NCBI GenBank assembly: GCA_030407005.1
Contig: JAUDYN010000006.1
Location: 3,348,001-3,412,000, forward strand
Origin: Desarmillaria ectypa
Taxonomy: Eukaryota > Basidiomycota > Agaricomycetes > Agaricales > Physalacriaceae
Length of the DNA: 64,000 nt
Direction of reading: 5' to 3'
The notes beneath the pieces are model-generated. The model made no database searches. It was not told where the DNA came from and was given only the letters and a program-made list of their open reading frames with translations. This document shows positions 47,105-56,899 of the stretch, one piece after another. The first letter of the stretch is position 1. The number at the start of each line of letters is the position of its first letter. Both the position numbers and the translations under genes were made by a program.

Positions 47105-49016
47105 ACGGTAATCTTGAACTGGTCATAATGAGCCATCTTTTTTCTTGATGAAAAAGAAGGGAGAGGCGAATGGAGATTTTGAGGGGCGAATACGTCCTGA
47201 GTCTAAGTTCTCGTCCAAGAACTTGTCGAGTTGTTCTTGCTTATTTCTGTTGAGTGGGTAGACTTTACAGTCTAAGGTAGATTTCGCATTGGGGATTAGT
47301 TCGATGGCATAGTCCCAGGGTCTCCTTTCTGATAGTTCGTCGAAGCTTTCTTTTGAGAACAAATCTCTAAAGCTTTGATACTGAGGAGGTACGAGCTCCT
47401 CGAAGGTCTGTTTTGGTTTCTCTGCATTTGTGGCTGCCGCCAATTCGTTTGCATGATGGATGGCTCAAAGGATGATTTCTTCTTCCATGTTGATGGCCAG
47501 GATACTTTCTCCTTCCTTGAGTTCTTTGTCCCATCGATCTTCTTCATCTGCATCTGGTAGGGTGAAATGGTTCTGGACACAATGACATCATCCGAATGTC
47601 AAGGTTCCCGCTTTCCAATTGACTAAAGGATTGTGGCATTTGAGCCAGTTGTGGCCCAAATTGGTGACTGCAAGGTCAATTCTTTCACTGTGGTCTCCGA
47701 TGGTCATTCGGAGTTCCACAAACTCAGTAACGTCCCCTGCCTTGTTGCGCATTCTGTCGGCATTATAGACCAGTATAGGGGCTGCAGCCTTCCTGGTATC
47801 CAACCGATGTTGTTGGACATAAGTTCGATTGATAGAACTGCCTGTGCAGCCACTATCCAACAATGCTCAGGTTGTCAACATCTGTTTTCCAGTACATGGG
47901 GAAATCTGGATATCCACCAGGAAGTCTTGTCCTGAGCTTCTGGTACCGTGGATATAGCAAATCAGTTCATGTAGTTCATAGAGCTGTTCTTGGGCTATAC
48001 TCCCTCCCATCTTTAAGCTTTGGATAAGCTCATCATCGATTTCTCCAAGTCATTTGGGGTGTACCCAAATGGAGAGAACCACCTTGGCGATTGCCAAATT
48101 CTTGGAGTCATGAACTGCATGCAACGTCCAGTCGATCCCGAATGGTCTGAGCCATTGGGATTCGTTCTGCTTCCCCATGCATTTGGAAGGTCGATGGTCT
48201 GTTTTTCCGGTGTTCTGTTTATCGGGGTACTGGTTTTGGATTGGCTGGCTTGCCACATCCTAAAAGCCATGTAATCTTCTTCATCAGGTACTTCGACAAT
48301 GGTGGTTCTGCTGAGATGCACCCTCTTTACCGCCTGGGCACTAGTGGCTTCCTCCTGACGTTCTTTGGCTGACACCACTTGCAACAGAGTTTGAATTTCC
48401 TTGGTCATTGACTCCCAGCTAGTGCCTAAGGTGACCTTCGCATGTTTGCATCCCGCACCATTCCGGTTTGGGTAAATCTGCCCCCTTTCTATTGCCTGGG
48501 TGCTAGCGACTTCCCTCCTGTCGGCTTTGATCCTGTGACTCACCAGTCTAGTTTGATACTCAGCTTTGTCAAGTTTTCCACTCCCCGGACCAGTTTGTCT
48601 GGGGCATCAGTCCTGGCCTTGGTTAGAGGCACTGTCCTGGTCCTCCGCTGACCCTGGCGGGTACTGGGATGGTCAGACTTCTGGGAGGCCTGGAGGAGTC
48701 CCACCTACTGGTCCCTGCCCATCACTGTGCACTCAGCAGCGTATACGGTGAGCTCTGCTTGTTGGACTTTGTTGCAGTGCCAGCACCACCTGGCAAGTCA
48801 TGCTCCAGTTCATTGGAGGCTCGGGAATTGTTGCTACAGATATTTATGTCAGCATCTTCTAGGAGGATAACATACCTGTTTGTTCTTGTTGATTCTTGAT
48901 TGGTCTTTGGTTTCTGTGAAGTCATCGATATATTCTTTTTTATACGTAATAGTCTATTTTCATAATAATCAGTCCAACCTGCGGAAACTGAGGACACACC
49001 TTGAGACTTGGGCGAG
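47105..49016 (-). pseudogene. pol N-terminal part of gypsy element E8
   Basis: The minus strand from 49016 holds the pol start in the -1 frame to gag (CSPKSQGVSSVSAGWTDYY), the linker with a serine-rich and acidic block (EVPDEEDYMAFRMW), WVHPK, the protease with LDSGCTGSS (47863-47588), and the start of RT (47443-47123, DLFSKESFDEL ... [13 protein letters not shown]). It is cut inside RT at DYR by long LTR copy 3. The SL*PV stop is a TGA at a conserved arginine. Compared with other copies it has relatively few stops. Confidence 0.87.
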
Positions 49017-49036
49017 CAAGGGGAATTGAACCCTTG
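49017..49036 (-). promoter_or_regulatory. gag-pol junction hairpin, E8 copy
   Basis: CAAGGG-TTCAATTC-CCCTTG on the minus strand, five bases after the gag TAG at 49044-49042. The loop differs from E7 by one CpG-to-CpA change while the stem is intact. Upstream is GTA AAA GAG TAG, with an A-run where a -1 slip could occur. Confidence 0.55.
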
Positions 49037-51383
49037 ACACCCTACTCTTTTACCTCCTCAACCTTGGAGGTGCTCGGCACCACTGCATCAGTGGGCCCCA
49101 CATATCTGACAACGTTCTTCTCTTTTCTTGTAGGGCAATCCTTGCTCAGGTGACCCTTTTGGTCGCACCTAAAGCAGCACCCCTTGGCCTTTTGCTGGTC
49201 CAAGTCCATGGGTTTCCCTGCCCCTCCATATGTCATCCACTTACCAGTTCCAGCATCCCGACTGGTGTTCCTGCCAGCAGTCAGCTTTGCGGCTGAGGAA
49301 CTTGTCACCCCAGCAGTATTCTTGCTGCTGGGCTGCTGTCATTGGGGATGCAGGCCTTGCTTCTGGCTGTCCCAAGGTGTACTGGTGGTCTGGTCAAAGA
49401 CCCACTTCCACTGTCTCTCTTCATACATCCGGAGAATGTGTTCCTTCCACTCTGGATATGAGCGTGGAATGTTCATGCCCATGTTGGATATGAAGGTCAT
49501 ATAAGAACTGGGGACTCCCAGTCTTACCGCCTTCACCATTGCGCCGCATTCGGCTTCATCAGTTCTTTGGCCTGCTAGCTTGGCTTCTTCCTCAAGCTTC
49601 TGGAAATAATGGGAGGTGGGCTGTGCTCCCATGCGCAAGTCAAACATGTGCTTTTCGTGGATCTCCTCAATGGTGGGATCCCGGAATTGTCATGTGACCA
49701 GGTCAACGAAATCGGCCCAGTCGGGGTATCTGAAGTGGGTGGCAGTGCTGTCAAAGGCATCTCCTACCCAGTATTCGGGTCTCTTGTAGACCCACCAATC
49801 CTTGGTGGTGCCCTCAAAGTGGGATGTCGCAAATAATACCAGGTGCGATGGCATCTGGAAATAATGTCAGAACACTTCAAAATAGGCGATGCAATCACCT
49901 ATGAAGCATTCAATATCATCATGGTCCCCCTTGAATGGAGCGGGGACCTTGACAAGGGTTGGCTTGATGCCCAAGTAGGGGGCATCAGTGGTGGCATTCC
50001 CAACAGGGTTCAGGATAGGGTCAGGGGGACCCTGGCCAGGCAGTGGTCTTGGGATCGAATATCGATCCAGCCTGTAACCTGGGTGGCCTCTTGGCGGCTC
50101 ACCCGATGGTCTTCCCCGTTCTGGTTCCTTTCCCTTTTCTTGATCCCAGAGGTAGTCCGCCATCATCTTATGGGCAGACTCCTCCCTGTCAAGCTCTTCG
50201 CGCATCTCCGCAATGCATCGTTCCTTCTCCATCAGTGCGGTTTTTGTCTGCTGATGGATTTCTTCTGCTGTGGCAGGGGTTCTTGATGCTCCTGCAGTGG
50301 TGTTTCCTGCAGAGGCTCCTTCAGCTTCCATGTCTTCTCCTGCCCCTGCAAAGAGAAGACTGCCACCCTGATAGGGGTGGTATCCTTGGTGACGCACCCT
50401 ATGATGCGGGGGCAAATCGGGAAGTGGTCATGGGTTTATGACTGGGGTATCTGGTGGATGATCCAGATATATTTTGTATTGGGGCTGGTGGTGATCCAGC
50501 CTGCCGTAGTAACCTGTACCATAGGTTAACGTATCGTACTGGGGCCTTTGCCCTCAATCATTCCTCTCTTGCCACCTCCAACCTCCATAGGTGCTGGAGG
50601 GTCCTCTCCAGTTCCCACTGCTCATCTGGATCTTGGGGCCAAAGCCCTGGAAAGAAATCCCCTGTGGAGGGGCGGAATATACTCCAGTCACAGTTGGCGT
50701 GAATCCAGGCAGTGACAATGTCAGCCCTAGTGGAGCTACGCCCATTGATTGGGACCCAAATGGGGTCCCCTCAGTTGAGTGCCAACCACTCATCCATGTC
50801 AACTCTGGGTTCTTCCCAGAGGTCTCAGGCTTCGACATCTCTACATCAGACTTCCCAACCAGTGGTCTGGAAGGGACTGAAAATTCTTCGGTCGACCTCA
50901 GAGAGGTCAGGCCAGATGAAGTCTTCCCCATGTGGGTTGAAGGGGTCATCGGTGGCATGGGGAGGGGCTGGGACCAGGGCGTTGTCTCTGATGATGTCAT
51001 TGTCAGACTCATCATTGGAGATTTCAATGACAGGGAGGGAGGAGAGAGAGATGGACTCTCCTTCCTCGGGCCATGCTTCGTGGCCCCAGGGGCCATATGG
51101 ATGGTTTCAATCCATGGCGGGATTGTTGGGATTTTGGGGTCCATGGAAGGACCCGCTGTCATTGTCGCTGTCCAGAGAGGGCGAGCGAGATCATGTATGC
51201 CAGTGCTGCTGGCGAAGGGTGGGGGTTGGGGGACGAGGGGGTGGGCCAGAGTATGCAGGCAGGGGGTCATCGAGTGCAAGCCGAATGTCCCGCACATATT
51301 CTTGGGCCACAGTGCGTGCTGCGGAGGGGTGTTCCAATGCGACGGTGGGTCATTCCATCCGGTAACGGAGGAGGACTGCCCAT

Positions 51384-51387
51384 GCAT
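51384..51387. repeat. Target-site duplication, left copy (GCAT)
   Basis: GCAT directly precedes long LTR copy 4 and is repeated directly after it at 52748-52751. Joining the two flanks restores the E8 gag reading frame. Confidence 0.8.
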
Positions 51388-52747
51388 TGATGTGCTTGGT
51401 AATGGTGAGTGACAAAAGAATTAGGAAATAGCAATGAACACCAATCACACTAACCCTCTTACTACTCTACACTTAATCACCAATATTGAATTCGGGCGGT
51501 TTTGAGTATGATGGAAGCACTCTGCAGACTTCAATAATCAAGTACAATTGTCTTTAAGATGTTTTATTTGTTACTAGTGAGTTTATACAAAGTACTACTC
51601 ATACTAGTGGGGTGGGTAAGACACAATTGGATAAGAGTGACTTGGTTTGAGCTACTGCGCTCATTCTGACTGAAACTGCTTCAGACTGGTGGCACTCTTG
51701 GCCCTATACTGCTTCCTACAAGTGATAAACACTTGACCAGTCGCACCCTTGGCTGACTAGTGGCACTCTTGGCCTAAGAATAAACTATAACTCCGAGAAC
51801 TTTGCTTGAACTAACTTCAAAACACTCCGGACCTTTGCAGGACACAACAGTGACTCTAATGGACTTCAATTCAATGCAATTCTATGGGTGACTTAGCGAC
51901 TATTAATCACTTCATCGAGGTTAAGCACAAAAGCCTTTAATTGGGGACACCAGTTACTACCAGTGAGGGCTCAACTGTGAGGATGGCTTGCCTGCTTTGC
52001 ACGAGCGCCCATCCCACTACTTATATACTACTGAGGCAAAACTATAAATATCATCTGGGTATAGGGTATATTGGTAAGGATTTCTTGGCTAGTCACGAAT
52101 AATGGTGAATAATCACACAATAGTCGGTCTAGTCTGTTTTCTTTTCAAATATTCAGTCTAGAGACTCCACAGTTGGTCTTTCCACACCCTTGGCACAACT
52201 ACAGGCCCTAGTAACGTGGTTATATGGATATCCGGATATTGGTACCTGTAACAGCTATCCGATCATGATCGAGGGTGCAGTCCGGCTCCACTAGCATCGA
52301 TCATAAGAGATCTATATTGAAATAGTCGGATCTGGGCTCAAGGTTAATCCATTCCTAATTTATTTCTAAGTCCTGTTTCAAGATTGCCATGTGACTAGTT
52401 ATCCTGACTTAGGCGTTTATGCCCAGTCTGGGCTGCTAGTGACAGAACTTGATGAGATCTGTGTACTCTGCTCCTGGTTTTTGTGTGCTAGTAGCATCCT
52501 TCGTTTGCTAGTGGCTGTATTTCACTTAGTCCTGCTAGCATTTGAGTTACTAGTCTGGCTGGCTGGTAGATTTAACCCACTAATGGTGTTGCATCTAAGT
52601 CCTGGCTCTACCAGTTGCTTACTGCTTTTAACTATCAGCTCAAAGCCTCAGCTATAGTCCTCTATGTATGACTAGTATAGGATAGATGTGCAATAGTATT
52701 GTTACAAAATCGCAAAATCTAGGTGTGAATGCATAGACGGCATATCA
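51388..52747 (-). mobile_element. Solo long LTR, copy 4, intact with target duplication
   Basis: 1360 bp. Plus-strand ends are TGATGTGC and GCATATCA, an 8-bp imperfect inverted repeat with TG...CA ends. The flanking 4-bp GCAT duplication and the intact gag reading frame around it show a clean insertion followed by loss of the internal region. This copy defines the limits used for the others. Confidence 0.92.
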
Positions 52748-52751
52748 GCAT
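52748..52751. repeat. Target-site duplication, right copy (GCAT)
   Basis: Second GCAT, immediately after the LTR end at 52747. Confidence 0.8.
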
Positions 52752-52926
52752 TATGTATGTGGGTGGAGGAGGGCCCAGGAACCGGGGCCCTCGAATCTGA
52801 ACTCCCCTCAGAGGAGGAGGCAATTGTGAAGTGGGCGCAGAGACGGACAAGTGGTAACATCTCTCATTCTCCCAGTCTTGCGGGGGGTAGCTCCCTGGCA
52901 ATGACATGATCCGGATGTCAGGGAGG

Positions 52927-53088
52927 TCAGGGGGGTAGGACAGGTTGTCGGGCGTGCCTTTGCTGGAGCAGCACCCGGATTTCTTCCTCATAGATTAAAA
53001 TGGCGAGGACCATAAAAAAGGTTAATAGAATGGTGCCACCAAGCGAGACGGTTCGGGGTTCTGAGGGGTTTCGTTCTTCTTCAGGCAT
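52927..53088 (-). CDS. Small single-span membrane ORF upstream of gag (E8)
   Basis: Fifty-three codons, intact. The N-terminus is acidic and basic (MPEEERNPSEPR), then one hydrophobic segment covers about residues 15-32, then YEEE and a basic glutamine-rich tail. It overlaps the first 65 bases of gag, which is +1 to it. The hydrophobic core and the YEEE junction match E1 and E7, although the N-terminus is unrelated, so it appears to be a conserved part of this family. Confidence 0.55.
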   Translation of the reverse strand: MPEEERNPSEPRTVSLGGTILLTFFMVLAILIYEEEIRVLLQQRHARQPVLPP

Positions 53089-53134
53089 GAAGAAGTGCTT
53101 CTAGATGGCCAGCGTTGAAGAAGCAGGAAAAGTA

Positions 53135-53147
53135 ATCTCTTGTTTAA
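53135..53147 (-). other. Putative self-priming site of E8
   Basis: The minus strand reads TTAAACAAGAGAT directly after the 5' LTR. It is perfectly complementary over 13 bases to the LTR segment ATCTCTTGTTTAA (antisense of 53290-53302), just downstream of the LTR TATA box. Confidence 0.65.
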
Positions 53148-53570
53148 TGTTAGGGACCGATTTGGACATGTGACTTGGGGCAGTCAGCTGATCTCTCTGG
53201 GCCATTACGCATTCAAACGATCACCCAAAGTGAGAGATGGAAGCCAAGAGCCTTCTGTGTTGTGTAAACAAGAAGTGTATGATTGTAATTTAAACAAGAG
53301 ATAGAGTACAACTGTCTAGTTTACTCTGTTTATATAGTATTTCTACGGCATTATAATTAGGTGAAACGCGAAAGTCCATGCACAAACGGTGCCAATGTAG
53401 GACAATCCGGGAGGATCATAGAACCAATAGAGAGCATCTGGGGTGACAGACGGTGAGAACGAGGGTTGTAGCCGGCAAATAGCTGGATACGAGTCAGTTT
53501 CTTGAATAGATTAGATGGATGAGTCCTGCATATGACTCGGATAAGATAAGATAATGGAAAAATCATAACA
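53148..53570 (-). repeat. 5' LTR of gypsy element E8
   Basis: A complete 423-bp inverted LTR (plus-strand TGTTAGGGAC to ATCATAACA). On its right is integrase of E9, into which E8 inserted. Confidence 0.9.
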
Positions 53571-56500
53571 AAAGTGGTCTACAATGACAAGTAGAGTGTT
53601 GAATCCTTCTGACTCTGGGAGTCCGGTGACCATGTCAACTGAGATATGGGTCCATGGCATATCTGGTATTGCATTGGGATGAAGAGGCACAGCTTTGGCC
53701 TGCGTGTCACTCTTTGTCCTTTGACAAGTTTCACATCCTTTGATGTAAGACTCGACATCTTTCTTCATCTTCAGCCACCAATACTCGCAAAGAACGAGCT
53801 CCTTGGTCTTGGCAATTCCTGGGTGTCTGGCAGTGATATGGTCATGGAATTGAGAGATAATCTCACCGCATAAGATTGAGTCGTTAGGGATATAGACTTG
53901 TCTGTCGTACCACAGGAGTTCATTTTCCTGAGTAATTCCTCATTCGTGATTAAGGGATTTCTCTATCCCATGGTCCCACTGATCCTTCTGTCTGGTTGCA
54001 TCTCTTATACGTGTGAGTCGTTCTTCGCTTGTTGGCAATATTAGTGCCTGGAAATGTTCAGGAGATAGGATAGTCATGTTCTGGTTGTCTTCTTTTCCCT
54101 GGTTGTGATCATCTCGTTGACTGAGAAGATCAGCTTTTTGGTTTGCCATTCCAGCTTTGTGTTGAAGAACAAAGTGGTACTCTGCTAACTCGGTAACCCA
54201 CTGAGCTTGTTGGTGATTCAACTTCTGAGGTTTTCAGAAGTATTGGAGATTTTGATGATCTGTCCAGATCTCAATGGTTTCCTTGGCACCCATGAGGTAA
54301 TGGCGCCACTCTTCTAAGGCTAGCATGATCGCTAGTAACTCCTTGTCATAGATCTCATAATTACGCTTGGTGACAGTGAGCACTTTTGACATGAAGGTGA
54401 CTGGCCTCCATTTACCATCTTTTTCTTGGCTTAGTATGGCGCCAATGGCACCATCACTGGCATCGGCTTCTACTCGGAACTTTCTGTCATCTGAGGGAAT
54501 CGTAAGGACTATGTTTGTTGTCATCAACTGCTTGAGTTGCTTAAATGCTTGTTCTTGTGCTGATCCCCATGTCCAGTCTACTTTTCCTGTCAACTGGGTG
54601 AGGGGATGTATGATCTTGGAGTAGTCCCGAATGAACTTTCAATAAAAGTTTGTGAACCCTAAGAAGGACTGTAATTCCTTCTTCTTCATTGGAGTGGGCC
54701 ATTCTACTATGCCCGCGATTTTGACTGGGTCCATACAAATGGTGTCTTCGCTGATGATAACTCCTAAGTACTTGGTCTCGAGTACTTCAAATTCACATTT
54801 TTCTGCTTTGAGGAACAGCTTGTTTTCTCAAAGACGTTGGAGTACTTGTTGTACTATGTTCTGATGTTTGGTTAAGGATTTTGTGAATATCAAGATGTCG
54901 TCGAGGTAAATCATGACTTTCCCTCCAGCGATCAAATCCTTGAATATATTGTTCATCATCCACTGGAATGTGGCTGGTGAATTCGTAAGCCCAAAGAACA
55001 TGACCATTGGCTCAAAGAGTCCTCAGTTGGTTTGGAATGCGGCTTTTTCTTCGTCTCCATCTCGAATTCGGACATTGTTATATCCCCATCAGACATCCAA
55101 CTTTGAGAAATACTTGGCACTGTGAAGCTTATCAATAAGCTTGGAGATCAGGGGAAGGGGATAACGATTCTTAATTATCATTTTGTTCAGTTTTCAATAG
55201 TCCTGAATGGGTCATAATGAGCCATCCTTTTTCTTAACGAAGAAGAAAGGTGAGGCAAAGAGGGATTTCGAAGGATGAATACATCCTGAGTCTAAGTTCT
55301 CATTCAAGAAGTTGTCCAACTGTTCTTGCTCATTTCTGTTGAGCGGGTAGACTTTGCAGTCTAAGGTCAATTTCGCATTAGGGACCAACTTGATTGCATG
55401 GTCCCAGGGTCTTCTTTCGAGTAACTCGTCAAAGCTTTCTTTAGAGAATAAATCTCTAAAGCTCTGATACTGAGGAGGTACGAGCTCCTTGAACATTTGT
55501 TTGGGTTTTTCGGCATTGGCAGCTGCAGCCAACTCATTCGTGTGATGGATGGCTCGAAGGATGATTTCTTCTTGCATATTGACAGCAAGGATACTTTCTC
55601 CTTCCTCAAGTTCTTCATCCCATCGGTCTTCTTCTTCTGCATCTGGCAGAGTGAAATGATTCTGGACACAGTGACATCATCTGAATGTCAAGGTTCCCGC
55701 CTTCCAGTTGATGAAAGGGTTGTGGCATTTAAGCCAGTCATGGCCCAAATACATGGTTTTGGAGCCCAGGTCAGTGACCACGAGGTCGATTCGTTTGCTG
55801 TGTTCTCCAATGGTCATTTGGAGTTCCACAAATTCTGTAACATCCCCTGCCTTATTGCGCATTCCATCTGCATTGTAGACCAGTATAGGGGCTGTGGCCT
55901 TTCTGGTGTCCAACCGATGTTGTTGGACATAGGTTCAATTGATAGAGCTGCCTGTACAGCCACTATCCAACAATGCTTGGGTTGTCAACATCTGTTTCCC
56001 AGTACATGGGGAAAGCTGGATATCCACCAGGAAGTCTCGTCTGGAGCTTCTGGTACCATGAATATAGCAGATCAGTTTGTGTAATTCGTAGAGCTGTTCT
56101 TGGGCTATACTCCCTCCTGTTCTTAAGCTCTGAATAAGCTCAACATCGATTTCTCCAAGTTGTTTAGGATGCACCCAAATGGAGAGAACTGCCTTGGCAA
56201 CTGCCAAATCTTTGGAGTTGCAGACTGCATGCAACGTCCAGTCAATCCCAAATGGTCTGAACCATTGGTGATCATCCTGCTTTCCTGTGTGTTCAGAAGA
56301 CTGGTCTTGCTCCTCAGTTCGTTGGGGAGCTTCCGGTGTTCTGTGCTTCCCCATGCATTCGGAAGCATCTGATACCCCCTTGTTAGGATGGTCTTTGGGT
56401 ATCAGAGTACTGGCTTTGGATTGGTTGGCTTGCCAGATCCTAAAAGCCATGTCATCTTCTTCGACGGGTACTTCGACGATAGTTGTTTTACTGAAATGCC

Positions 56501-56899
56501 CCCTTTTTACTGCCTGGGCACTAGCGGGTTCCTGTCCCTGTCGGGGTACAGCCGCTGATGGGAATTTGTCAGCCAGCTTGCTTTCATATCTCTGGTCAGT
56601 ACCCCTGTGTTCTTCAGCCAGCACTACTTTTGATGGAGTTTGAATTTCCTTGGTCATTGACTCCCAGCTAGTGCTACCATCACGCCCATTGTTTGGGTAC
56701 TTCTGCCCCCTTTTTATCACCTGGGTGCTAGCAACTTCCTCCCTGTCGGCTTTGATCCTGTGACTCACCGGTCTAGTTTGATACTCAGCCTCATCAGGTT
56801 TTCTACTCCCTGGACCAGTTTGTCTGGGGCGTCGGTCCTGGCCTTGGTTAGAGGCACTGTCCTGGTCCTCTGCTGACCCTGGTGGAACTGGTGATCCAG
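53571..56899 (-). pseudogene. pol of gypsy element E9, 3' end lost
   Basis: From right to left: pol linker (56768-55935, 277 codons open, including EVPVEEDDMAFRIW), protease with LLDSGCTGSS (about 55970-55680), RT (55577-54541, YLDDIL intact near 54900), RNase H (54593-53940), and the start of integrase (53768-53571, HISVDMVTGLPESEGFNTLLVIVDHF), where E8 is inserted. Stops fall at SL*PI and other arginine codons. The pol start is fused at about 56900 to gag sequence by an internal deletion, so the zinc knuckle and gag-pol junction are gone. Confidence 0.88.

Larger units (their letters stand above)
49042..52991 (-). pseudogene. gag of gypsy element E8, interrupted by a long LTR
   Basis: Starts MRKKSGCCSS at 52991 and ends KVEEVKE-TAG at 49042. 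The interruption 51388-52751 is long LTR copy 4 plus one target copy; removing it restores the frame. N-terminal 400 residues are Pro/Ser/Thr-rich, including one 277-codon open run (51387-50554). A charged helix follows, then the capsid-like domain (50050-49340, KVPAPFKGDHDDIECFIG, FRYPDWADF equivalents, YFQKLEEEAKLAGQ) and one CCHC knuckle, CFRCDQKGHLSKDC (about 49170). A handful of stops remain, mostly TGA. This is the best preserved gag here apart from the insertion. Confidence 0.87.

Noticed and set aside
50712..51365. Long plus-strand open frames of 217-273 codons over the E8 gag N-terminus (also 57477-58559).
   Set aside because: They lie antisense to gag. The Pro/Ser-rich, CpG-rich gag sequence leaves the opposite strand open by composition; no motif is present.
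52391..52657. An 88-codon hydrophobic open frame present in all four full long LTRs (also 4284-4550, 28907-29173, 45835-46101).
   Set aside because: It begins with GTG, not ATG, runs antisense to the LTR promoter, and its conservation is explained by the LTRs being near-identical at the DNA level.
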